From assembly GCA_017540605.1 (NCBI GenBank), contig JAFYAS010000048.1:1-52724 (forward strand): DNA of 52,724 bases, written 5' to 3'. The notes beneath the pieces are model-generated. The model was not told where the DNA came from. It worked only from the letters and a program-made list of their open reading frames with translations, and ran no database searches. Positions 7,140 to 14,732 of this stretch are shown piece by piece (within the stretch, counting starts at the first letter, position 1; the number at the start of each line of letters is the position of its first letter). This DNA comes from Lachnospiraceae bacterium (lineage in GTDB: Bacteria; Bacillota; Clostridia; Lachnospirales; Lachnospiraceae). A program made the position numbers and the translations under genes.

Positions 7140-7553
7140 ATGAATATTTTGAAGAAAAGCGAAGATGACGATAAAGTAGGCGAGTTTATAAACGTGGCAT
7201 TTACCGATTATGCCGAGGTAAGCAATGTTGAACTGAATTTTGAGGAGTATTGTTTTGTTGCTGAAAATGATGAGGGCGAGGTGATCGGCGCAATTACGGG
7301 AAGGGCTTACTACAACGAAGTCCATATCGGCGATCTGATCATAGATGCAAAATGCAGAGGCCAACGAATAGGCTCACAGCTTGTGAAGGCGGTTGAAGAG
7401 GAGTATAATGGCAGAGGCTACACCAAGATCACATTGACCACCTTTGGATTCCAAGCTCCTATATTTTACAAGAAGCTGGGCTATTCCCTGGAATTTGTCA
7501 GGAAAGACGAAGACCCTCAATTGTGCAAGTATTTCTATTGTAAGGCTTTATAA
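7140..7553 (+). CDS. GNAT family N-acetyltransferase
   Basis: A 137-residue GNAT. The acetyl-CoA loop is CRGQRIGSQLV, and the C-terminal FYKKLGYSLEF is the typical beta6-beta7 signature. The ATG at 7140 is chosen because GGAG lies nine bases upstream and the protein then begins like its relatives. An in-frame TTG at 7113, with its own AGGAGAG, would add nine residues and cannot be excluded. The substrate is unknown. Confidence 0.82.
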   Translation: MNILKKSEDDDKVGEFINVAFTDYAEVSNVELNFEEYCFVAENDEGEVIGAITGRAYYNEVHIGDLIIDAKCRGQRIGSQLVKAVEEEYNGRGYTKITLTTFGFQAPIFYKKLGYSLEFVRKDEDPQLCKYFYCKAL

Positions 7554-7580
7554 TTCGGTTCCTTAGAGGTAGCAATTGAA

Positions 7581-8078
7581 ATGGAAATCAGATACCTTCA
7601 TCCTTCGGATGACAGAAAAGCAATCAGCAAGATATACGAGAGAAGCTGGAAATATGCCTATCGGGACATCATTCCGCAGGAGTTTCTTGATTCCATTCCG
7701 GAAGGACAATGGACCAAAAAGCTTGACAATCCGGAATGGTCAACAATGGTATGCGTGGAAAATGGCGAATATGTAGGCACAAGCAGCTTCTGCAAGTCTA
7801 GGTTTGAGCAGTTCCCAGAGTCCGGAGAAGTGATCTCAATATACTTTTTGCCTGAGTACATGGGTAAAGGATATGGGAAAAAATTGCTGGAAGCCGTTCT
7901 TAAAGAGCTGAAGCAGAGAGGCTTTACGGAAGTATTCCTGTGGGTGCTTGAGGACAATCAAAGGGCGAGAGCCTTCTATGAGAGGTTTGGATTTGAGTGT
8001 ACCGATGATTATTTGGAGGATTGTATCGGCGGGAAGAAGCTGAGAGAGGTAAGGTATGTTTGTACTATCAGCCGGTGA
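7581..8078 (+). CDS. GNAT family N-acetyltransferase
   Basis: A 165-residue GNAT with all the expected segments: EIRYLHPSDDRKAISKIYER at the N-terminus, VISIYFLPEYMGKGYGKKLL (acetyl-CoA loop GKGYGK) in the centre, and FLWVLEDNQRARAFYERFGF near the end. The N-terminal half with 'RSWKYAYRDIIP' is common in broad-specificity GNATs. The ribosome site is weak (AGAGGT). It follows the previous GNAT by 27 bases, so they are probably co-transcribed. Confidence 0.88.
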   Translation: MEIRYLHPSDDRKAISKIYERSWKYAYRDIIPQEFLDSIPEGQWTKKLDNPEWSTMVCVENGEYVGTSSFCKSRFEQFPESGEVISIYFLPEYMGKGYGKKLLEAVLKELKQRGFTEVFLWVLEDNQRARAFYERFGFECTDDYLEDCIGGKKLREVRYVCTISR

Positions 8079-8133
8079 AATGGGAGCATTTAGCGTGACC
8101 GGAATAATAGAAAAAATATGAAAGGTAGATAAG

Positions 8134-8544
8134 ATGATAAAGCAAATAGTTAGAGATCCCTTGTTTTTACAGCAGAAGTCCGAACCGGCGACGGAGGCGG
8201 ACAAGCAGGTTATAGATGATCTGATGGATACATTAAAGGCAAATACCGACAGATGCGTGGGAATGGCAGCAAATATGATCGGTTCGAAAAAGCAGATTAT
8301 AGTAGTGGCAGCGGGTCCCATTATATTCCCTATGGTAAATCCGATTATCACGAAAAAAGACGGAAAGTATGAAACCAAAGAAAGCTGCCTGTCTTTGGAC
8401 GGAGAGAGACCATGTGTCAGATATAAAGAAATCGAAGTAGACTATCTGGATCGTGATTTCAAGCCCCAGCACGGAAAATACACCGGATTCATAGCCCAGA
8501 TTATTCAGCACGAAATACAGCATTTTAGTGGAGAGCTGATTTGA
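8134..8544 (+). CDS. Peptide deformylase, atypical
   Basis: A 136-residue Fe2+/Zn2+ enzyme that removes the N-formyl group from new proteins. The three motifs are present but altered: GMAANMIG (43-50) in place of GxGLAAxQ, ESCLS (83-87) in place of EGCLS, and QHEIQH (125-130) for HEXXH. The metal ligands C85, H126 and H130 and the catalytic E127 are all there. The usual glutamine of motif 1 is replaced. The short length and changes resemble the second, type III-like deformylases of Firmicutes, so it may be an accessory or resistance-type paralogue rather than the main enzyme. Confidence 0.85.
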   Translation: MIKQIVRDPLFLQQKSEPATEADKQVIDDLMDTLKANTDRCVGMAANMIGSKKQIIVVAAGPIIFPMVNPIITKKDGKYETKESCLSLDGERPCVRYKEIEVDYLDRDFKPQHGKYTGFIAQIIQHEIQHFSGELI

Positions 8545-8557
8545 GAGAGGAAGAAAA

Positions 8558-8791
8558 ATGAGCATTTTGATAAAAGATACCACCCGGGAAGAGCGGGAGC
8601 AAATAGTAGCTGAATCAATAGGAAATATCAGCGGTTCCTGTGATGGATGCATGGCAGGAATAGCGGAAATGTATCAGGATTATATTGACGGCAAGAAAGA
8701 AATCCGCGAAATCAATATGGAGTTTAGGGCGCATTATGAGTCGGGAATAGACGGGCCGGAAAAGGCTGATTGCGGCTACAAGATGAATTAA
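8558..8791 (+). CDS. Small conserved protein of unknown function
   Basis: A 77-residue acidic protein with no signal peptide or membrane segment. It contains the pair CDGC (residues 28-31) and a further cysteine near the end, and a helix YQDYIDGKKEIREINMEF. It lies 13 bases after the deformylase with AGAGAGGAAG before the ATG, so it is likely translated in the same operon. I believe similar small proteins are common in Lachnospiraceae, without a known function. Confidence 0.7.
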   Translation: MSILIKDTTREEREQIVAESIGNISGSCDGCMAGIAEMYQDYIDGKKEIREINMEFRAHYESGIDGPEKADCGYKMN

Positions 8792-8804
8792 AGAGGAAAA
8801 TGAT

Positions 8805-9179
8805 ATGTCAGGACCAAACCCTGAATTGGTAATATCGAATATAGAGAATTTGGTGGTACTCTGTTCTGATCACATCAAGGTTCTTAAGGCATATAGAAAG
8901 CGTAGGCCTGTAGCTGTAGAGCTCATTGATGAGAAGATAAGGGACATAAAAGACCTCAAGACCAAGTGGGAGAATACCATGTCAGAGAGGAAGAAAGTGA
9001 AGAATATGTGTGAGGTTCTTGATAAGGTAGAAGCAAGAGGAGAAGCGAGAGGAAAAGCAATTGGAAGAGTCAGGGCTTTGTATTATGATGCTGATTTTTC
9101 GATAGATGAGATAGTGAAGAAGACTGAGCTAAGTGCGGAGGAGATAGAAGAGATGATTGCGTTGGATGATGAAGAATGA
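8805..9179 (+). CDS. Chimeric protein: unknown N-terminus fused to an Rpn/YhgA-type tail
   Basis: 124 residues. Residues 1-57 (beginning MSGPNPELVISNIENLVVL) do not resemble the Rpn nuclease core and I do not recognise them; they look helical and basic. From about residue 58 on (TMSERKKVKNMCEVLDKVEA) the protein is almost identical to the tail at 22-256, with two EARG units instead of three. The homology starts abruptly at GAGA(A/T)TACCATG, as expected from recombination or from an internal deletion of the nuclease domain. AAGAGGAAA precedes the ATG. Without the nuclease core it is unlikely to cut DNA. It could be a remnant or a free C-terminal domain. Confidence 0.6.
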   Translation: MSGPNPELVISNIENLVVLCSDHIKVLKAYRKRRPVAVELIDEKIRDIKDLKTKWENTMSERKKVKNMCEVLDKVEARGEARGKAIGRVRALYYDADFSIDEIVKKTELSAEEIEEMIALDDEE

Positions 9180-9220
9180 TGATATTCTGTTTGTATTGTG
9201 AATTTGAATGTGCCTGATCC
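8969..9220 (+). repeat. Long direct repeat, right copy
   Basis: Matches 22-256 and 343-385 with scattered substitutions, fewer 12-base EARG-coding units and without the 86-base insert. The last 43 bases (9178-9220) are nearly identical to 343-385. Confidence 0.8.
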
Positions 9221-9305
9221 TGAAAAAATCTGCAACAGGGACGTGGTATAGTATTTTAAAGTCCTAATTAATAATCTATAATTGGGAGGGGATATACAAT
9301 CCGGA

Positions 9306-9340
9306 CCGGGTAAGAAAGTGTGATTCTTATTCGGTTTTTT
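9306..9340 (+). terminator. Rho-independent terminator
   Basis: An 11-bp stem (9306-9316 with 9324-9334, two G-U pairs), a seven-base loop, then TTTTTT. It closes the accessory region. The rest of 9221-9444 shows no gene. Confidence 0.75.
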
Positions 9341-9444
9341 CTTTGAAAATCTATCGGAAAAACATAACACATGCTCCATTATCACAGATAGAACGAGCGT
9401 CTGCTTTTGGGTTTAGGAATACACTATATTCGGGAAAATCCGGG

Positions 9445-9473
9445 TTGTATTTAAAGAATTGGTTAAGTATAAT
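9445..9473 (+). promoter_or_regulatory. Promoter of the LRR-protein/kinase operon
   Basis: TTGTAT (9445-9450), a 17-base spacer, and TATAAT (9468-9473). It is about 70 bases before the LRR gene start and follows the terminator at 9306-9340, so the trio downstream is probably its own transcription unit. Confidence 0.65.
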
Positions 9474-9544
9474 AAAAGATAGAAGACATCTTCGAGTTAG
9501 GTGTTGAAGAATAACTAAAGGTTTTGAGATTGGAGTTATCGCTG

Positions 9545-11512
9545 ATGCGTATATGGTTATTCAAAAGCATGATAAGATCATACTTCGTAGCTATCATAGC
9601 AATGATGGCTACGTTATTTGTGTCTTTTGATCTATGCATTTCTAAAGCTACTGTCCCCGATCAGGGTGTCACATGGTCTTTTGACAATGGAACGCTGACT
9701 ATCAGTGGCACAGGTGCCATGGAGGATTATTATCTTAAAACTGCTCCCTGGTTTTCGAGTGAATCGTTTGCTGAGGGTGATATCAAATCCGTCGTGATCA
9801 ACGACGGCATCACCTATATCGGAAGATGTGCCTTTATGCAGCTTACCGGTGTTGAGAGCATAAAGCTACCTACATCTCTTCAGGTGATCGGAGAGAACGC
9901 CTTTGCGAATTGTTCGTCCTTGAAGACTGTAGATTTCCCTTCGGAACTCACAAAGATTTCTTCCGGAGCATTTTCAGATTGCACCTCTCTAACAGAACTC
10001 AAATTACCTGATAACATTGAGATTATTGAAATGTGTTGCTTTCAAGGCTGTACATCGCTTATCCAATGTGAGATATCAAAAGGTATTAGTAAGATACCGA
10101 GCTATGCTTTTGAGACCTGCAAGGCATTAACAGATATCACTATTCCTGAAGGCGTTACCGAAATAGAGCCTGCTGCCTTTGCATTTTGCGAAAGTCTTAA
10201 AAGAGTAACCTTGCCGTCAACACTTGAAACTCTTGGAAGCCGTAAGTCCAGCTATGCTTACGCCGGAGCTTTCCATGGCTGCAAGAACCTTGAAGCTGTC
10301 AATCTGCCCGATAGACTTAAGCTTATCGGAGAAAGTGCATTTATGGGAACAAATCTTAAGGGCAAGCTTTCGATACCTGAAGGGGTTGAGACTATATGTT
10401 ACGGAGCTTTTACAACCCTTGATCCTATGGAAGGTATAGTATTACCTGAGAGTCTGACAGATATTGAGGATTATTTTATCAATTCAAAGACAGTGGTTTA
10501 CTGCTCAAATGATCCTCAGGTCGAATATTGCAAAAAGATGTACTATAGCTATGTTGATACAAGAATACCGCCTACAGAGGAGAATACCGGAAGTGATGAC
10601 CCGACAAAAGAAGATGGATCTACGGAGGGGAATTCCACCCATGAAGCTTTAGCTGGCGAGACTGTATCAGATAAAGAGAAGGATCAGCAAGAAGATAGTA
10701 TAACTGATACAGACGGCAAAGGGCAGATAGAGGATAACGCAACTGAAACACCGGAAGCCTCAGATGTTGCGAATAATACAAGTGTTGAACAAAACGTGAC
10801 AGATAATGACATGCTTCCTGAGAATAAGGCGTCAGAAAATGCGTCCAACGGATCCAGTTCAGAATCCGAGACCAAAACATCTGCTGATCCCGCAACTATC
10901 CCCCAAACTACAGATGTCCCCACTAATGCAAAGAAAAAGCTTGAAAAGATCACTGGTTTTTCATGTTTACTTAACGAGGATCTCACCGTGGATCTCAAGT
11001 GGAAAAGATCTAAAACAGCCGGTGGCTACGAGCTGATGAGAAGTACAAAGAAGAATTCCGGTTACAAGAGACTCACAGTTTTAAAGAATCCTAAAAGTAC
11101 ATCTTTTACTGACAGGAAAGCGAAATCTGGTAAGACCTATTATTACAGGATCAGAGCTGTAGATGGTGACAGGACGGGTGCATTCTCTTCGATAAGGTCT
11201 GTGAAGCTTCCCTGGCTTATTACGCCCACATTTACTCTCAATAAGGGCAGGACTGCCACAGGTGGAAAATGTGTCGAATTGAAGCTTGAAAAATATCAGG
11301 GCACGGGGTTGGAGGTCTATGTCAGTCTAAACGGCGGTTCTTTTAGAAAGCTTCGACTCGAGGACAACAGGATCTCAAAGCTTGGTGACCGGATAAAGCT
11401 TTCCTACAGCAAGAAGGCTCAGCTATATTCCTTCAAGCTTCGAACCTTCAAGAAGGTGGGCAAAACCACGAAAAAAAGCAATTACTCAAGGATGATAAAG
11501 ATCAGAACATAG
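9545..11512 (+). CDS. Secreted BspA-type leucine-rich-repeat protein with FN3-like domain
   Basis: 655 residues from the ATG at 9545, which has GGAG nine bases upstream; the frame is open to a TTG at 9524. Residues 1-35 are a signal peptide or membrane anchor (hydrophobic 13-33). Residues 41-62 form a WSFDNGTLTISGTGAM strand typical of such proteins. Residues 80-340 hold about nine LRR_5 units (CSSLKTVDFPSELTKISSGA and similar). An acidic Thr/Ser-rich linker spans about 340-460, followed by an FN3-like module. No LPXTG motif or repeat anchor is visible. The family includes surface adhesins and many proteins of unknown role. The stop codon is two bases before the kinase ATG, so the two are translationally coupled. 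Confidence 0.85.
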   Translation: MRIWLFKSMIRSYFVAIIAMMATLFVSFDLCISKATVPDQGVTWSFDNGTLTISGTGAMEDYYLKTAPWFSSESFAEGDIKSVVINDGITYIGRCAFMQLTGVESIKLPTSLQVIGENAFANCSSLKTVDFPSELTKISSGAFSDCTSLTELKLPDNIEIIEMCCFQGCTSLIQCEISKGISKIPSYAFETCKALTDITIPEGVTEIEPAAFAFCESLKRVTLPSTLETLGSRKSSYAYAGAFHGCKNLEAVNLPDRLKLIGESAFMGTNLKGKLSIPEGVETICYGAFTTLDPMEGIVLPESLTDIEDYFINSKTVVYCSNDPQVEYCKKMYYSYVDTRIPPTEENTGSDDPTKEDGSTEGNSTHEALAGETVSDKEKDQQEDSITDTDGKGQIEDNATETPEASDVANNTSVEQNVTDNDMLPENKASENASNGSSSESETKTSADPATIPQTTDVPTNAKKKLEKITGFSCLLNEDLTVDLKWKRSKTAGGYELMRSTKKNSGYKRLTVLKNPKSTSFTDRKAKSGKTYYYRIRAVDGDRTGAFSSIRSVKLPWLITPTFTLNKGRTATGGKCVELKLEKYQGTGLEVYVSLNGGSFRKLRLEDNRISKLGDRIKLSYSKKAQLYSFKLRTFKKVGKTTKKSNYSRMIKIRT

Positions 11513-11514
11513 CC

Positions 11515-12969
11515 ATGAACGTAAAAGGTGTTAAGCTTAAGGACAAGTATATATTAGAGAAAGTATTGGGTTCCGGAGGATTCGGCGTCACATATCTTGG
11601 CAAGAATCTTGTCCTTGATATTCCTGTCGCGGTCAAGGAATTCTATCCGGAGAAACTTGTAAACAGAGAATCTGATGAAGGGCTTTTAGTTGTCTGCAAG
11701 GATGAGTACAGAGATGATTTTAAGAAGGGTATAGAAGCTTTTTTAAATGAAGCGAGGATACTTGCCGGCTTCAATAATCTGGACGGTGTGGTGGATGTAT
11801 ATGACTATTTCGAGGAGAATCATACGGCCTATATAGTCATGGAATATATAGACGGTATTTCGGTTAAGGCTTATATCAAAAAGCACGGTTACATGGAAAG
11901 CGGTCAGGTTCTTGATCAGATGAAGCCCATTGTCAAAGCATTGGTGAAGATCCATGAGAAGGGATTGGTCCATCGGGATATCAGCGCCGACAATATAATA
12001 TATGGGAAGGATGGCAGGCTCAAGCTTATCGATTTTGGTGCGGCCAGAAAGAATAACATAGAGCAGAAGACTATTACCGTGATCTACAAGAATGGTTTTT
12101 CCGCACCTGAGCAGTATATGTCTCACGGAGCCATAGGCGCTTATACGGATATCTATTCTCTTGGAGCTACATTTTACTATATGTTGACAGGTGAGGTTCC
12201 TGTGGAATCAGTTGGCAGGGTGGTGGATGATAACCTGAAGCCCTTGTCAGCCTATACCGGTATTGATCTTACCGGGACTCAGATATCAGCCATAGAGAAG
12301 GCTATGAATATAAAGAGTGAGGACAGGTTTCAACAGGTGAGCGAGTTATTTGATGCGCTCTATGAGGAGCCCATAGAACACGTCAATGCCCTTCATGACA
12401 GTGAGACATTTTTATTCGAAGATAATGAGGTAAAGGATCATACATCAAAAAGCATCTTTACAAGATCATTTATCAGAAGGGAACTTGAAAAAGAAAGAAG
12501 ATCGTCCGGTTTTAGGGTGAAGAAAGCATGGATATACTTGATCATACTTCTTGTTCTGTTATGTTTAGGCGCTATCGCTTTTTTATACAGGGATCAATTA
12601 GATAAAACCGGAGAAGAAACGATTGTTGTGACTGAGGTTTCTACCACAGAAGCAAGCACTGAAGTGGTCACTGAAGCAAGCACTGAAGCGGTCACTGAAG
12701 CAAGCACAGAAGCGGTCACTGAAGCAACCACTGAAGCAATTACGGAAGCGGTCACTGGATCGATCGAGATGACAACGACTGAAGGGGTAATGACCGAGAA
12801 AAAAACGACTGAAGAAAAAACCACTAAAACAGAAGTCTCTACAGAAAAAAAGACATCGGTAAAGAGTAAGTCTGAAAAGACTACTGATAAAAAATCAACC
12901 ACCAAGGAAAAGAATACAAAAAAACGAAAGGATGATACAGCAGGGGATCTGGATGACCTGTTTGATTGA
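11515..12969 (+). CDS. Transmembrane Ser/Thr protein kinase (Hanks type)
   Basis: 484 residues. The kinase domain (about 12-290) is complete: glycine loop GSGGFGVTY (19-27), lysine K41 in VAVK, helix-C glutamate near E79, catalytic HRDISADN (153-160), DFG (173-175) and APEQ (198-201). A single membrane helix (about 338-358) follows, then about 115 outer residues of low complexity: repeated (S/T)TEA(S/V)TEAV units turning into a Lys/Thr-rich end. No PASTA domains are present, so this is not the usual PrkC/StkP muropeptide sensor. Translation is coupled to the LRR gene upstream and the unknown gene downstream. The LRR protein is a plausible ligand or receptor partner, but that is inference from context. 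Confidence 0.92.
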   Translation: MNVKGVKLKDKYILEKVLGSGGFGVTYLGKNLVLDIPVAVKEFYPEKLVNRESDEGLLVVCKDEYRDDFKKGIEAFLNEARILAGFNNLDGVVDVYDYFEENHTAYIVMEYIDGISVKAYIKKHGYMESGQVLDQMKPIVKALVKIHEKGLVHRDISADNIIYGKDGRLKLIDFGAARKNNIEQKTITVIYKNGFSAPEQYMSHGAIGAYTDIYSLGATFYYMLTGEVPVESVGRVVDDNLKPLSAYTGIDLTGTQISAIEKAMNIKSEDRFQQVSELFDALYEEPIEHVNALHDSETFLFEDNEVKDHTSKSIFTRSFIRRELEKERRSSGFRVKKAWIYLIILLVLLCLGAIAFLYRDQLDKTGEETIVVTEVSTTEASTEVVTEASTEAVTEASTEAVTEATTEAITEAVTGSIEMTTTEGVMTEKKTTEEKTTKTEVSTEKKTSVKSKSEKTTDKKSTTKEKNTKKRKDDTAGDLDDLFD

Positions 12970-12971
12970 TT

Positions 12972-14357
12972 ATGGAACACACAGAACGCTATGAATACAA
13001 GAGAATATTGAATGAACCGAGTGGAGTGGATGACAGATTCAGATTTGCTGATTTTTTAACGAGAAGATGGTGTGCGGTATCTGAGATCGATGTTATTGAT
13101 GAAGAGTTAAGGAACACAGCCTACAAGCGATTTTTAAAAGCCATCAAGATAAAACGTCTTGTAAAGTATTCTATCATAAAGCAGTATTTTGGTATCAGAA
13201 GTTTGTCTGTTCCCAACAGAAGGAGAGTGATAGAGCTTGCGTTTGCTCTCATGCTTGATGCATCGGAAGCAGAGAGCTACCTTAAGGACGGCTTGCGTGA
13301 TACCGGCTTTATCTTTAGTGATCATGAAGAATTTCTTGCCATGTATTGCCTTGACAGGCATCTGCCCATATCAGAATGGCAATCTATGGTCAAGGTATTT
13401 GAACGACATATAGATGATGATACCGTGATCCAGAAAAGATCAAATACTGCAGAGCTAAAGAACTTATATGAACGTATTGCGATGAAGCCTCAGGAGGAGT
13501 TTTTATCGGAGATGTTAAAACAAGTCGGTATGTTCAAGGGCTATAGCAAGACTGCGTTAAATACCCTGATCGATCTGAAAGAGAGACTCTTCGAGATCAG
13601 AAGAGAGGATGCCAAGAAGATGCTTGAGCTAAAGCTTTCCGAAACCGGCTATAAAAAATGGATCGCAGAGCATCCCAAGAAAGGTGAGTCCGATAGCTCT
13701 TCGATCATGAGATACCTTCGCTACGATAAGATGCGAAAAAATCCGGATGTTTCAACGGAATTAAGAAATGTGCTCCTTACTGATTATTGGATAGCTTATT
13801 CATCTAAGGACAAGAACAAGGATCTTCTTGAAGAACTCTACGGAGTAGAAAAAGAGAAGCTTCCGGGACTTAGAAAGCGCATTGCCATAAAGAATGATGC
13901 CCTCGGAATGAATATAAGACTTATGACAGATAAGTATCTTTCGGATCTATTAAGGATAGCTGTGTTGTCGGAGAAGGAGATCAGGCTCAGATCCGCTGTT
14001 TCCAGACTTGAAGCTATGGATATGAATGCACAATTGCCATCGGAGTACCGATATTTGCTGGAGAATGAAAAGCCTGTGAAGGTTTTTGAAGCACTAAAGC
14101 TTCTTAATGGAAGCCTTGATGATCTGGCGGGAAGAAGGCATGTGATCGGGCGTAATGATCTGCTGCCGCTTATCCATTATGTTGTGATGAAGACTGAGCC
14201 CAACAGGGATTTTTTCATCAGCTACTCCAACCAGCTTCTTCTAAAATGTGACATGCCCCTGATCAATGAAGGCTATGCTCTGGACAGGCTGCTTATCAAT
14301 TCGTTTGGTGCAGAGGATTACTATTACTTTGCTGAGATACTTGAAATGCTTGAATAA
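12972..14357 (+). CDS. Unknown 461-residue protein, third gene of the LRR-kinase operon
   Basis: The ATG at 12972 is two bases after the kinase stop; a TTG at 12966 overlapping the stop is an alternative. The protein is soluble, helical and strongly charged, with no signal peptide or membrane helix. Around residues 60-130, VPNRRRVIELAFALMLDASE, then YLKDGL and EEFLAMYCLDRHLPISEW, recalls the arrangement found after the HTH of some XRE-type regulators (an 'RRR-hhLAhAL-L' helix, then a 'YLhDRHL' repeat). A classical DNA-binding helix is not obvious. Two similar-looking blocks of helices follow. Function is unknown; as the last gene of a kinase operon it could be the kinase substrate or effector. 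Confidence 0.75.
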   Translation: MEHTERYEYKRILNEPSGVDDRFRFADFLTRRWCAVSEIDVIDEELRNTAYKRFLKAIKIKRLVKYSIIKQYFGIRSLSVPNRRRVIELAFALMLDASEAESYLKDGLRDTGFIFSDHEEFLAMYCLDRHLPISEWQSMVKVFERHIDDDTVIQKRSNTAELKNLYERIAMKPQEEFLSEMLKQVGMFKGYSKTALNTLIDLKERLFEIRREDAKKMLELKLSETGYKKWIAEHPKKGESDSSSIMRYLRYDKMRKNPDVSTELRNVLLTDYWIAYSSKDKNKDLLEELYGVEKEKLPGLRKRIAIKNDALGMNIRLMTDKYLSDLLRIAVLSEKEIRLRSAVSRLEAMDMNAQLPSEYRYLLENEKPVKVFEALKLLNGSLDDLAGRRHVIGRNDLLPLIHYVVMKTEPNRDFFISYSNQLLLKCDMPLINEGYALDRLLINSFGAEDYYYFAEILEMLE

Positions 14358-14383
14358 AATGTTGAATTACCCTCATTTTCTTG

Positions 14384-14411
14384 TTGACGGATAAATATTT
14401 TGTGCTATAAT
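14384..14411 (+). promoter_or_regulatory. Promoter of rpsU
   Basis: TTGACG (14384-14389), a 16-base spacer, and TATAAT (14406-14411), about 80 bases before the rpsU start. A near-consensus site, as expected for a ribosomal protein gene. Confidence 0.75.
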
Positions 14412-14493
14412 AGATTTTGTGCTTTTTAGAAATACCCAAGAACAGTTGTATTTAAAAGTGCAATATACAACTGAAGGGAGGTTAGGGTTTTAG

Positions 14494-14670
14494 ATGTCAA
14501 ATGTTATCGTAAAAGAGAACGAGACTTTAGACAGTGCTCTCAGGAGATTCAAGAGAAATTGTCAGAAGGCTGGTATCCAGCAGGAGATCAGAAAGAGAGA
14601 GCATTATGAGAAGCCGTCAGTAAGACGCAAGAAGAAGTCTGAAGCGGCAAGAAAGAGAAAGTATAAGTAA
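14494..14670 (+). CDS. rpsU: 30S ribosomal protein S21
   Basis: 58 residues, the usual length of S21. The N-terminal [20 protein letters not shown] and the basic end [15 protein letters not shown] are characteristic. It binds the 30S platform near the anti-Shine-Dalgarno end of 16S rRNA and helps initiation. GGGAGG lies upstream of the ATG. It has its own promoter and is followed at once by a terminator, so it is mostly a single-gene transcript. Confidence 0.96.
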   Translation: MSNVIVKENETLDSALRRFKRNCQKAGIQQEIRKREHYEKPSVRRKKKSEAARKRKYK

Positions 14671-14681
14671 GAAGTACAAAT

Positions 14682-14709
14682 AAGGGTGAACTTGATAGTT
14701 CACCCTTTT
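14682..14709 (+). terminator. Terminator after rpsU
   Basis: A perfect 10-bp stem (14682-14691 with 14698-14707), loop TTGATA, and a short T run. Twelve bases after the rpsU stop. Confidence 0.8.
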
Positions 14710-14732
14710 CTACTGTTTGGAAAGAGGAATGT

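Noticed and set aside
12594..12980. Open frame on the minus strand opposite the kinase tail (also 47378-47620 and 16439-16714)
   Set aside because: Val/Ser-rich sequences are the complement of the TEA-coding repeats; no start signals, and the plus strand genes are certain.
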